The notes under the pieces: generated by a model | Told to the model about the DNA's origin: nothing | Database searches by the model: none | The model's input: the letters and a program-made list of their open reading frames with translations, nothing else | Shown here: piece by piece, positions 22,501-31,222 of the stretch | Numbering within the stretch: the stretch's first letter is position 1 | Layout: each line of letters opens with the position of its first letter | DNA from: Stichopus chloronotus | Taxonomy: Eukaryota; Echinodermata; Holothuroidea; Aspidochirotida; Stichopodidae | Length of the DNA stretch: 64,000 nucleotides | Assembly: GCA_021234535.1 (NCBI GenBank) | Contig: CM037833.1 | Span: forward strand, 5,788,709-5,852,708 | Direction of reading: 5' to 3' | Translations under genes and position numbers: made by a program

Positions 22501-23744
22501 CACTTTCTCATCCCAAAATTTTAACGGTAGATTTATCTCACGATGTATCACGTTATTACGGTTTGGTCCGGTGTCAGATATTACCCCCTAAAAAATTATA
22601 TCACCCTGTACTGCCTGTAAAGATTCATGACAAACTGATGTTCCCCCTGTGCCGAAAATGTGTTGAAGAAAAGTCTAAAATAAAATGTACTCATTCAGAT
22701 TTAGAAAGAGCGATAACTGGAACCTGGGTGACTTTAGAGGTGGAAAAGGCTGTAGAAAAGGGTTATAAGATTTTAAAGATGGAAGTAGTTTGGCACTTCG
22801 AAGAAAAGGCGGTTTATAATAGAGAGACCAAATCAGGTGGTTTGTTTACCGACTACATAAACACCTTTTTGAAAATCAAACAGGAGGCATCTGGTTGGCC
22901 TTCATGGTGTAAAAGTGAGCAAGATCGAGAAAAGTACGTGAGCGAGTATGCCACGAACGAAGGCATTTTGTTGGACTCTGAAAAGATCACTTACAATCCG
23001 GGTCTGAGGGCTCTTGCAAAGCTGATGTTGAACAGCTTTTGGGGTAAATTTGGTCAACGACCAGACATGGAAAAAACTGAAATAGTTACATCAGTTGAAA
23101 GGTTGTACGATTTGCTAAAAGACACTGACAAAACTGAAGTCACTAACATTAATTTTGTAAACGAAGAGGTTTTGGAAGTCGATTACAAAGACAAGGAAGA
23201 ATTTTCACGACCAAATGCTAGAGTCAATGTGGTAATTGCTGCCTTCACTACGTGTCATGCTCGCTTGCGTTTGTATGACGTACTCGATCGGCTGCAAGAA
23301 AGAGTATTGTACTTTGACACGGACAGTGTGATTTACGTCTCTAAGCCGGGTGAATGGGATCCCCCCACAGGAGATTATCTTGGTGAACTTACAAACGAAA
23401 TCGATCCAAAGGACGGTCACTTTATTACAAGCTTTTGTACTGGCGGCCCTAAGAATTATGCGTATACCTTAGATTCAGGGAAAACGGTATGCAAGGTTCG
23501 TGGTATCACATTAAATTATGAAAATAGTAAAATAGTTAACTTTGACACCTTACACATGATGGTTCAAACAGTCGTTGCCAATGAAATTTCTCCAGTTGTT
23601 ACCGTTACTGACAATCATAAAATAACCAGAGATGTCAAAAAACGGAAAATTGTAAATAAAGTTATGAACAAAGATTATCGGGTTGTGTACGATAAAAGAA
23701 TCTTGTTAGATGATTTCAGAACCATTCCCTTCGGATACGGCTGA
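19561..23744 (+). CDS. Polinton protein-primed DNA polymerase B, main exon, one in-frame TGA
   Basis: Replicates the element by protein-primed synthesis. After an acidic N-terminus come a conserved pPolB region (CCARAIATAIA ... HYHLL), a Cys/His-rich segment with repeated CxxC pairs, exonuclease motifs FYDFET, AHNFKGFDGYF and YCVSDVDIL, then polymerase motifs A (DFCSLYP), B (KLMLNSFWGKFG) and C (YFDTDS). A TGA at 21,261-21,263 lies between Exo I and Exo II. Upstream and downstream are in the same frame with no indel, so it is a point nonsense change, a readthrough site or a sequence error. All catalytic residues are intact. The stop codon is at 23,742-23,744. Confidence 0.93.
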
Positions 23745-24035
23745 TTTGTAGATTCATTAAACTCACGTTTATCAAGGGCGGGTAGGGGGGGGGGACTGGG
23801 TAGGGGAGGAGCAGAAGAAAGGAGGGAGGTGAGGAGGGAGGTGATGAGGGAGGGTTAAGGTATGTTGACTCGTGTAACAACATGGTATGTAAATAACAAG
23901 AATATTGTCATTTGTTTGTTTTGTAACATTTATTGTAAACATTGAAAGAACTGGAGTAATAAAACAACAAGGAATCAAGAAAAGAAAAAGAATGGAAGAA
24001 AAAGGAGGAAAACATTACATAAATTATGAACTTGA
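23745..24035. terminator. shared 3' region of convergent transcripts with poly(A) signals
   Basis: AATAAA at 23,958-23,963 serves the + strand polymerase. Its reverse TTTATT at 23,929-23,934 serves the - strand gene cluster, so the predicted transcript ends overlap. A G-rich tract at about 23,780-23,862, with runs of 3 to 11 G on the + strand, lies just past the polymerase stop and could form G-quadruplexes. Confidence 0.5.
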
Positions 24036-24773
24036 TTATAGGGTATCCCACCTCAACAATTTATGTCGCTTCGTAAATGATTTATCAGAAATTGCCTTTC
24101 GACGTCTCTTATTAGGAGGGGTGGGTAATGCAAATCTTGGTTCACCAGATTTGTCCTTCTCTTTTAGCTGCTGCATAAATTGTCGCCTTTTTAAATGACC
24201 AACGTAGGCTTCCGGAAAATTAATCGCTTTTAAGCCCCGCATAAACTGTTGCCACCCAGTAGGATTAAAGTCTTTACGAGATTGTAACACATCGATGATT
24301 AAGTCGGTAACGTTGGAGCCGGGCACTTCCTTCCCTTCAAAGAGTAATTCCCCCTTAGAATTCCAATCAATGGTAGGATTATCTAATTCGGATAAACGTT
24401 GCCGACGAATACTTTCTAATAGTATTTTAGCCTTTCCCTTGATGGACTTTGGAAAACTTCGAATTAAATCTTCATCTGACTCTCTGGTGAGGGCAGCATC
24501 TTTTCCATCCTGTTGTGTTTTAGGCGTCCCGTTTTCATCCGTAACACGAAGCTCAATAGGCACCCCAGCTGATTTTCCCTCATCGAGGTAGCGTTGTAGA
24601 ATTTGGTGGTACAAGTCTACTTTCTCATAGATAGATAAATCCTTTCTCTCTAATGTGTTTTTCATGGCTTCGTCTAATTGTTCGAGCCTCGACGGGGTTT
24701 TGTCTTGATTGGTGGCATTAACCACTCTGGCCACGTCTTGAGGCATAAGAATCATCTTCTTCGTGAATTGCAT
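24036..24773 (-). CDS. conserved Polinton protein, 245 aa, unknown function
   Basis: Intact frame from ATG at 24,773, last gene of the - strand cluster, 15 bp after the preceding stop. The N-terminal part has AMKNTLERKDLSIYEKVDLY, a helical segment that I recall from uncharacterised Polinton-associated proteins of invertebrates. The middle is acidic. The segment PTGWQQFMRGLKAINFPE is followed by a basic, Lys/Arg-rich C-terminus with a likely nuclear signal (NKRRRK). No enzyme motif. Its place beside the ATPase and capsid genes suggests a structural or assembly role, which is inference. Confidence 0.75.
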   Translation of the reverse strand: MQFTKKMILMPQDVARVVNATNQDKTPSRLEQLDEAMKNTLERKDLSIYEKVDLYHQILQRYLDEGKSAGVPIELRVTDENGTPKTQQDGKDAALTRESDEDLIRSFPKSIKGKAKILLESIRRQRLSELDNPTIDWNSKGELLFEGKEVPGSNVTDLIIDVLQSRKDFNPTGWQQFMRGLKAINFPEAYVGHLKRRQFMQQLKEKDKSGEPRFALPTPPNKRRRKAISDKSFTKRHKLLRWDTL

Positions 24774-24788
24774 ACTGGTTGTTTGTTG

Positions 24789-25139
24789 CTATCTTTGGGT
24801 CACAGCACCGAGTAACATACCTCCCAATGACTGGATTATAGGTTTTAAAATCAAACTTAGAAATCCACCCCGCTGAACTAAAATGTCCTTGCGTTTCTTA
24901 TTGGATAAACGCTTATTTGAAAGATCCCTGAGATGTTTCTTGTACGGGGACAGTTTTGATTTCTGAGCACGAGACAAAGGTACGTTGCCTTTTACCACAT
25001 TGGCGGCACATTCGCATAGACTGGTTATTAGGTTAGAGTTGGCGTGTTGTAAGAAGGCTTTTCTTTGTCTAGGGGAACATTTTGATAAAAATTCGATTTC
25101 CCTGGCGTGATTCCTCAAACGACGTAATGCCGGTGCCAT
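24789..25139 (-). CDS. small basic Polinton protein with hydrophobic C-terminus, 116 aa
   Basis: ATG at 25,139. Helical basic N-terminus, then an LCECAANVVKGNVPLS segment and repeated Lys/Arg (LSNKRLSNKKRKDILVQRGG), ending in a hydrophobic tail (LSLILKPIIQSLGGMLLGAV) that could be a membrane-active or membrane-spanning helix. This layout is seen in small proteins next to Polinton ATPase genes. By analogy with adenovirus minor proteins it may be a cement or membrane-lytic factor, but I see no direct homology. Confidence 0.7.
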   Translation of the reverse strand: MAPALRRLRNHAREIEFLSKCSPRQRKAFLQHANSNLITSLCECAANVVKGNVPLSRAQKSKLSPYKKHLRDLSNKRLSNKKRKDILVQRGGFLSLILKPIIQSLGGMLLGAVTQR

Positions 25140-25199
25140 GGTGACTGTTCAGATAACGAATGAGGTCAAAGAAGCTGTGCCTTTTGTTTTTATTGGTTA

Positions 25200-25832
25200 T
25201 TACTTTGGTACGTAGCCATATTGGGTCTGATCAGGGAAAATATTTGTACGTAGCCGAAACTCTTCGGGGGTATACGGCTTTAGGTCGATAAAGAGATATC
25301 CATACGGCTCCTTCGTGGCGTCTGCAAATGCTTCTTGAACAAATTTGACTTGTCCCGGATACATCTGTTTTCCCAGATTGGATACTTGAGTTTTATCCCT
25401 AGGATTTTTAAATAGTACAATGTAATGTGCATTGAGCGTAATATTGCGCGTCTCTTTTGCCCCATAAAAAAAGTTTTGCAATATATAGATGACAGAAATA
25501 TTTCTGTGATGAGAACCTTTGGAAAATAAATCAGTTATGCGCTGATCGTTCCCATGTGACGTCATTATATCGTCTAAAATGATCAATGTCTTGTAAGTTG
25601 GGTCAAGATATGTCTCCAGATTCGACGGGAGGCCCTCAACAAAGCGGATTTTAGGTACGGCATCAGACAGCTCCACAAAAGCTGGCTGATATTCGCCATA
25701 GCAGTACACAATCCTCTCAGGCGTTCCTTCAATGACATTTTGCGTTAAGAGTTGCTTTACGAATTGAGTTTTTCCACAACCGGTAGGTCCTGCTATTACA
25801 CAGGTAAACGGATGTATCAACTTTGGATTCAT
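25200..25832 (-). CDS. Polinton packaging ATPase (FtsK/HerA, A32-like)
   Basis: 210 aa from ATG at 25,832. Walker A is GPTGCGKT at residues 15-22, directly after a hydrophobic strand. Walker B is LIILDD at 83-88. Length is in the usual range for Polinton/virophage packaging ATPases, which pump DNA into the capsid. It starts 102 bp after the protease stop and is transcribed with the capsid genes. Frame intact. Confidence 0.93.
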   Translation of the reverse strand: MNPKLIHPFTCVIAGPTGCGKTQFVKQLLTQNVIEGTPERIVYCYGEYQPAFVELSDAVPKIRFVEGLPSNLETYLDPTYKTLIILDDIMTSHGNDQRITDLFSKGSHHRNISVIYILQNFFYGAKETRNITLNAHYIVLFKNPRDKTQVSNLGKQMYPGQVKFVQEAFADATKEPYGYLFIDLKPYTPEEFRLRTNIFPDQTQYGYVPK

Positions 25833-25934
25833 CTGTAAGAATGAACCAGTAAAAGGTGCTCCTCTTCTTTTATGCGAATTCCGTCCTATAGTCAGAAATT
25901 TTCTGCGTGGTAGTTAACGTTACCTACATTTTTA

Positions 25935-26516
25935 CTAATTATGTAATTTTTTGTTTACCAAGCTCCCGTCTTTTTCATGAATGACTTTAGCAATTTGATG
26001 TGCCATTAATTCCTCATCTATTACAGGTAAACGAATGTCATAGCGTCTTTCAATAAATTCGTTTACTAACGCGTCATTCTGGTCAAAATCTTTTGTAAAT
26101 AGATTGACGATGTTCGGCATTGACATACCTCTGACTCTGTGCAATAGAAAATACAAGCAATACTGTCCACAAACTGCTGAAAAGAGACCTTGGATCTGTT
26201 TGTTATTTATTTTTTGTGATGACCTTGAGGCATACTTCTTTAAAAATGGTCCAAAATCAGAGGCGCATGCTTCCGGAGGACGTCCAAATGTATCGAAAAA
26301 TTCCACGTTTTCATCATTGACGTATATCGCTACCCAGTGACTTCCCGGTTCTCCCTGTCTATCCGTGTTTGCAACTAGACACCATGGTGGTCTCATGGAC
26401 CCAGTAGGCAAACAATCTGAAGGGAAAACTCCTCGACATAGAGGGCGCAGCACAGAATCCGCCTTGATTACTCTCAATATCTGTTTCGTATCCATGGGGG
26501 GCAAATTAAAAGTCAA
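25935..26516 (-). CDS. adenain-like cysteine protease (Ulp1 fold)
   Basis: 193 aa. Predicted catalytic set in adenain order: His60 (GSHWVAIY), an acidic residue in VEFFDTFG (Asp75), Gln109 and Cys116 (QGLFSAVCGQYC). It would mature capsid proteins. The ATG at 26,516 overlaps the end of the major capsid gene by 11 bp. A second ATG at 26,495 (MDTKQIL) would avoid the overlap and starts at a typical position for the family, so I favour it slightly. Frame intact. Confidence 0.92.
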   Translation of the reverse strand: MTFNLPPMDTKQILRVIKADSVLRPLCRGVFPSDCLPTGSMRPPWCLVANTDRQGEPGSHWVAIYVNDENVEFFDTFGRPPEACASDFGPFLKKYASRSSQKINNKQIQGLFSAVCGQYCLYFLLHRVRGMSMPNIVNLFTKDFDQNDALVNEFIERRYDIRLPVIDEELMAHQIAKVIHEKDGSLVNKKLHN

Positions 26517-27825
26517 TGAATACGTTGCGAGACTTATCCACTTCTACTACGGCATCATACTCAGCGTACACGATCACACTGACACTTTTTGTCAGAGCAT
26601 GTTCAAATTGCATTTCAAGACGCACATTACCATTTTTACGCAGATTAAAATGCCCTCCGTTGGCCAGATCAGGCGTCATATCAAAGGCATACAAGGTGTA
26701 CCCTCTTCCATAGTCACTGCGACTTATCTGATTTCCTTTATCAGTAAACATACTATTTAACCCTGAAAACAGGGTTTGGTAAGACATAATGTAACGCTCA
26801 TCTGCAAAATTTGGGCGAAGTGGTTTCCATGGTAATTGTTCTCCATCGACGTATAAGGCCAAAAAGTTCAGGTGATGGTGATGAAAATTAAATGGATTTT
26901 TATTGTAAGCTCCGTTTAACGCCTCTGTATCGACACAGCCCAACACAATTCGTTTTGGGAGACTGCCTAAGAACAAACTTTCGCGTTTGAATATTAAATT
27001 CCCTCTCGGAATGGACAATGTCGTTACTTCTACTCTGTTGATGGGGTATTTAGCAGTACCTTGTTCCAAAGCCTTAGCATGCGCTAAAGCCACTTCGGGA
27101 TGAACTTTAACATGTCGAACGTAAAGAGAAGCGTCTACAATGCGCACTTTAAAAGCTGCATTTGCTTCACTCGATAACAAGCAAAACTCATTTTTGCTTC
27201 GGTGTAGCTTTAGTTTTAATTCTACGCCTCCTAACAACATCTTCTGCTGAACGAACATATCACAATGTAGGGGACCAACTAAATCGACGACTTTGCTGTT
27301 TTTAACAAACTCATATCTGCTTTTCAATCCTTCATTTACTACTTGCTCATCTCCATTAGGATTACAAGAATCCATTTTTCCAGCAGTATCTTTATAAAAC
27401 AAGCTTCCTGTGAGCTGGGATTCCTTCGCCTCGGGGCCATAAGAAAGCAACGTCTCCAGTAGGGCACGGTAAGGGTAAGTGTTTGTAGAAGGCGTTACTA
27501 AACGGTCGTTCAGCGTCACATCAACTTCGGAAAAGAGAGACTGTAACATTAAATTAACAGGTCCAACGTTTGCGTCTTGCGGGAGATCATCACCGTTGTT
27601 TTGAAGCAACTTTGCTCTCACGTGAAGAATAGTTTGAGACAAATCAAGATAATCTTCAGTTGATCCCTGCACAGAGAATTGTATCGGAGCTGAATCGGTG
27701 ATGTTGGTAAGAGGGTGATACTGGATCCAATTACCCTTCATGATACTAGTTTGAGTCGGAGGCACGGTAAATAAATCCAGCTCTGATTTCATGCATTCGC
27801 ATGAATGATTATGGACAAGGGCCAT
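26506..27825 (-). CDS. major capsid protein (double jelly-roll)
   Basis: 439 aa from ATG at 27,825. Near the N-terminus comes TSIMKGNWIQYHPLTNI, then PIQFSVQGSTEDYLDL and LHVRAKL, a pattern shared by Polinton/adintovirus hexon-like proteins. Further on are a TPSTNTYPYRALLETLLSY segment and late strands SYQTLFSGLNSM and FDMTPDL. Length is in the range expected for this family. It lies 11 bp after the basic core-like gene and overlaps the protease gene. Intact, no stops. Confidence 0.9.
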   Translation of the reverse strand: MALVHNHSCECMKSELDLFTVPPTQTSIMKGNWIQYHPLTNITDSAPIQFSVQGSTEDYLDLSQTILHVRAKLLQNNGDDLPQDANVGPVNLMLQSLFSEVDVTLNDRLVTPSTNTYPYRALLETLLSYGPEAKESQLTGSLFYKDTAGKMDSCNPNGDEQVVNEGLKSRYEFVKNSKVVDLVGPLHCDMFVQQKMLLGGVELKLKLHRSKNEFCLLSSEANAAFKVRIVDASLYVRHVKVHPEVALAHAKALEQGTAKYPINRVEVTTLSIPRGNLIFKRESLFLGSLPKRIVLGCVDTEALNGAYNKNPFNFHHHHLNFLALYVDGEQLPWKPLRPNFADERYIMSYQTLFSGLNSMFTDKGNQISRSDYGRGYTLYAFDMTPDLANGGHFNLRKNGNVRLEMQFEHALTKSVSVIVYAEYDAVVEVDKSRNVFIDF

Positions 27826-27836
27826 GATAATTCAGA

Positions 27837-28229
27837 TTACACATCAAAAATATCCGGAGATCTTTTCACTCTCTTGGCTCGTCGCCTTCTGATGCTTTTA
27901 GAATTTGCTTTTCTTTTTAAAGGTTTTCTTCTTGACGTTGATCCTTCAAGTACTCTGGTAGTGATCCGCTGTCCTGCCTGACCCAGTCGTCTCTTAGCGG
28001 AAGTTTTTATGTGTTCTCCTTGCAGTGCGTCATTCACAATTTCCGTTCCAGTGTATAACGCCTGTTTACCAAGTTCTTTAGCCCCCCGTTTTAAGAATGG
28101 CAATGCTGACCTGGCTAATCGACCCAATATGCCGCCTAATCCGTGCCCCTTCTGATGCTGATAGCCAGTGAACACTGGTAATCCATGTCCGACTTGTCGG
28201 AGGTAGTAATCTTCAAACGAATTCTTCAT
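27837..28229 (-). CDS. small basic core/capsid-associated protein, 130 aa
   Basis: ATG at 28,229, 14 bp after the minor capsid stop. GHGLGGILGRLARSALPFLK resembles the amphipathic segment of proteins adjacent to the Polinton capsid gene, and GAKELGKQALYTG follows. The C-terminus is very basic (RRKPLKRKANSKSIRRRRAK), suiting DNA binding or nuclear targeting. It resembles the adenovirus pVI/pX group in layout only, and the function is inferred. Confidence 0.72.
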   Translation of the reverse strand: MKNSFEDYYLRQVGHGLPVFTGYQHQKGHGLGGILGRLARSALPFLKRGAKELGKQALYTGTEIVNDALQGEHIKTSAKRRLGQAGQRITTRVLEGSTSRRKPLKRKANSKSIRRRRAKRVKRSPDIFDV

Positions 28230-28243
28230 GTTAAAAATTATGG

Positions 28244-28984
28244 TTAGATAAAAAGAGAAGATTTGGTCTGCTTAAAGTGAAGTTTCGCGATCACACGCCC
28301 AAGTTGGAATGGAATCAATTGTCCAAGATCATCCCTTAAATCTATTTGTATGTTCTGTATTTGCTTGGATTTGACGGGGATGTAGTGAGGATTGTTGTAT
28401 GATACAGTGACGTGCTCCCCCGGTCGCTTTTCCCCTATTTTAACAACACGCAGTAAAGGTACGTGAGAGTCACCCACTCTCTGATGTTCTACTATGTCAC
28501 TGTAAACAAAAAAACTAGTGACGCCACCATGCACATCGGAAATCACGTCACCGATGTGTAATCCCTCTGTGCATATCTTGTTATGGTCTAGGAAACCAAA
28601 CATCTGGCTGAGACCCCGAAGATCAAGTCGATTACCTCGTTTTACCCTCACCGACGTTTTGAGAGAATGTTTATTGAGATGGAGTTTCACGTTCAGTGTC
28701 TCCTCCTTAGTTAAAGTGTCGTGGAAAGCATCAATGACATTTTGGATGTTGTCATAATATCCATGTGGTATACATATTTCCCTGTGGTTGATGAGCATAC
28801 TGCAATTTGCCTCCGTCACATTATGCCAATTGAAAGGATACTGAATTTCACAAAGCGCTACTTCCCAATTGCCTGATAATACAATAGGTTCCGCTAACTG
28901 CGTGGTAAAACTGGAAAGCGTGTTGTTTGGAAAATATTGGTAGGAACTGTTGCTGGGTAACGTCACGTAAAAATGTGATGCCAT
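28244..28984 (-). CDS. minor capsid protein (penton-like)
   Basis: 246 aa from ATG at 28,984. The start HFYVTLPSNSSYQYFPNNTL and the segments SGNWEVALCEIQYP and NVIDAFHDTL are typical of Polinton/adintovirus penton proteins with a single jelly-roll. The ATG shares one base with the integrase stop (TAATG), so the two frames are directly coupled. Frame intact. Confidence 0.85.
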   Translation of the reverse strand: MASHFYVTLPSNSSYQYFPNNTLSSFTTQLAEPIVLSGNWEVALCEIQYPFNWHNVTEANCSMLINHREICIPHGYYDNIQNVIDAFHDTLTKEETLNVKLHLNKHSLKTSVRVKRGNRLDLRGLSQMFGFLDHNKICTEGLHIGDVISDVHGGVTSFFVYSDIVEHQRVGDSHVPLLRVVKIGEKRPGEHVTVSYNNPHYIPVKSKQIQNIQIDLRDDLGQLIPFQLGRVIAKLHFKQTKSSLFI

Positions 28985-30066
28985 TATGTCTTCTCAACGT
29001 CCTTTACCCAACTGTTAAACTTGGTTGGATATCCCTGCCATTTAACGAAATATTCAGTGTGTCCTCCTCTCCTTCGTTTTCGCAAAACCTTTTCTACTCT
29101 GAAGAGGGCACGTTCATGTACATTAACACTTTGTATTTCGTGTTCATAAAAGGTACCATCAATTACCTCACCACCCCAATCTTGGAGTTTGTACACGGGA
29201 ATAGGTTTAGATATCCTCTTCACCACGGTGAACACTTCTTCACTCCAATTAGGCAAATAACCCTTTTCAAATTTGAGTTTTGATTTTGCAATTCTCACTT
29301 TTTCTCCTAAGTTAAATTTAAAATTGTGGTTAGGTGTACGGCCACGGGAAAAATATAACGTTTGCCACACACTTCCTTCATTTTCTTTCGTCACGTCGAT
29401 AGGTCTCATTTTAATGGATCTATGATAAGCACGATTGTAACCTTTTACCAGTTTTGGAAGAACATCAATGTATTTCAGAGAATTGCGATGTGTAAAGTCT
29501 TTCCACATTCTTGATTTCAAAGTGCGATTAAACCTTTCTACAACAGAGGCTTTTGTTTCATTATTGGTCGTAAAATAATGAATATTTTTATCTTTTAAAA
29601 ACGCTTGAATGTGTTTATTCATAAATTCACCACCTCTGTCAGTATGAATTTGAAAGGGCGTCCTTCCAGAGGTAAACATGGTCTTGATAGCTTTTAATAC
29701 CACAGGGCCTGTTTTACTTTTGAGAGGTACCACCCAGGCATGCTTAGATAAAACATCAATGCATGTTAATAAATATTTAAACCCTCGATTGTACCGTGAG
29801 AGAGAACTTAAGTCAACCAAATCCATCTCCCATTGGTGATCTATTGCACTGACCAATACTCTGTTTCTAAGGAACTTTTTTCTTGCGCTTTTATGTAATG
29901 TGTACACATCTTGCTTTTTCAACCAATCGCGGATTGCTTTCCGGGTAATCTGAAACAGTCCCTCTCGCTTGATCTCTGAGTAAAGTTTGTTAACACCTCC
30001 ATAACTTGCAGGGTGACTGGGATCGTAGTAAATCTTCTTAAGGTATCTTTCGTGGTTTGCATCCAT
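28984..30066 (-). CDS. Polinton integrase (rve) with C-terminal chromodomain
   Basis: Inserts the element into chromosomal DNA. I start at ATG 30,066 (MDANHERYLKKIYYDP), giving 360 aa. The frame is open upstream to about 30,300, but that part is a low-complexity hydrophobic/Pro stretch read from a G-rich tract; an ATG at 30,126 is an alternative. Catalytic triad: Asp82 (WEMDLVD), Asp143 (HTDRGGEF), Glu177 (VVERFNR). The C-terminus (FRVEKVLRKRRRGGHTEYFV to WQGYPTKFNSW) is a chromodomain, which may steer insertion by binding modified histones. Intact. Confidence 0.93.
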   Translation of the reverse strand: MDANHERYLKKIYYDPSHPASYGGVNKLYSEIKREGLFQITRKAIRDWLKKQDVYTLHKSARKKFLRNRVLVSAIDHQWEMDLVDLSSLSRYNRGFKYLLTCIDVLSKHAWVVPLKSKTGPVVLKAIKTMFTSGRTPFQIHTDRGGEFMNKHIQAFLKDKNIHYFTTNNETKASVVERFNRTLKSRMWKDFTHRNSLKYIDVLPKLVKGYNRAYHRSIKMRPIDVTKENEGSVWQTLYFSRGRTPNHNFKFNLGEKVRIAKSKLKFEKGYLPNWSEEVFTVVKRISKPIPVYKLQDWGGEVIDGTFYEHEIQSVNVHERALFRVEKVLRKRRRGGHTEYFVKWQGYPTKFNSWVKDVEKT

Positions 30067-30621
30067 TTTGGGCTGACAGTTCTTAGTTATGAGAAGAGCG
30101 AAAACTGAATGACAAGCTCTTGTCATGGATAATATCTTAAATAAAAGAATATGTCTAAATGCATGTATTACAATGACGTTGGATGGACGAGGTGGGAAGG
30201 AGGTGGGAAGGGTGGGGGGAGGGGGTATAGATGGAGTGGGACAGATTAATATTAATAACAAAGAAATGAAAAAGACTAACAGAAACGACAAAAAACACAC
30301 AAAAATGTCATTGTGAAGAGGAAATTGTAATTTGCGGTATTAAAACAAAAATGAATAAAAATTCAATGTATTTGCTTAACATTTACTTACACAGCAATTG
30401 TTTAAATAAAATGTATAACGTAGTCGTCATTAGTTAATGTTTAGAGGTAGAAGGTAGGATAATTTAATATTGAATAGAAACGACAAGACAAAATTTAAAT
30501 GTAATATTGTACTCGAGCTTTTAAATCGTGAGAGAAAATATTTACATTATAATTACTCAACATTTAGTAACAAAATCACACGACTTTAAGAAATTCCTAA
30601 CAATTAAAGGTTTAACAACTT
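30067..30621. promoter_or_regulatory. integrase upstream region with G-rich tract
   Basis: Contains a G-rich + strand tract at about 30,187-30,240 (GGTGGGAAGGAGGTGGGAAGG), then AT-rich sequence to the end of the next gene. Position suggests promoter and poly(A) functions; no motif is decisive. Confidence 0.3.
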
Positions 30622-31209
30622 TTAATGTTTCAAATCTTTCCTCAGGTCTAACATTATCCTTCGTAAAAGATTTGCTTGCTTACGTAATGTACGATACACA
30701 AAATGGTACATTTCCCACAATACTCCCGATGCAATATTTATCTTTAATGCTCGACATTTAATAAGATATTTTGTTTTAAAAACATTTTCATTGTCCAAAT
30801 TTTTAACAGCATCATCTAGAAATATGTCAAGTCTTTCCTCGTCCGACGCCATAAGACACCAGTCGTGCTGTAATTGGCTTGGATGATTAACACTGCAACC
30901 ATAACATAAATCACCACTTTGTCTGCTTATAAAGTCCCAAAGTTCAGTACAAATGACTTTCTTTGCTAGCCTACGTAACATTTTTTTCGTATGTTCGGTC
31001 GTTTGAACCTCGTCCACTACGATGTCATCATCAATGAACAGCCTCTTCGGTCGACATCCGGGATGACTCCTCTGAATGTGTCTCGAAACTTTGGGTGCTT
31101 TTACACTTGGTTGGTGTGTACTGACCTTCGTGATTTCCAGGTCTGCCTCTTCATCTGAATCCAGAACCAAGATTACTTCATTTTCTCCCTGAAAACCACA
31201 AACGAACAA
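30622..31209 (-). CDS. SIM and zinc-like Polinton protein/exon, no ATG of its own
   Basis: The open frame has no ATG near its 5' end and is preceded by TTTTGTGG-TTTTCAG, a good splice acceptor at about 31,189, so it is probably a downstream exon of the tandem-PC4 gene or of another leader. It begins with EVILVLDSDEE, a hydrophobic core followed by acids, as in SUMO-interacting motifs. Later, CYGCSVNHPSQLQHDWC places Cys102, Cys105, His109, His115 and Cys118 as a possible zinc site, and the rest is helical. This Cys/His segment looks like uncharacterised Polinton-associated proteins I recall. No enzyme function is claimed. Confidence 0.6.
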   Translation of the reverse strand: MFVCGFQGENEVILVLDSDEEADLEITKVSTHQPSVKAPKVSRHIQRSHPGCRPKRLFIDDDIVVDEVQTTEHTKKMLRRLAKKVICTELWDFISRQSGDLCYGCSVNHPSQLQHDWCLMASDEERLDIFLDDAVKNLDNENVFKTKYLIKCRALKINIASGVLWEMYHFVYRTLRKQANLLRRIMLDLRKDLKH

Positions 31210-31222
31210 CGTGAATAGCTAA

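Noticed and set aside
30067..30300. N-terminal extension of the integrase frame with a hydrophobic, signal-peptide-like start.
   Set aside because: It is low-complexity translation of a G-rich tract and lacks family similarity; the ATG at 30,066 fits the known integrase start.
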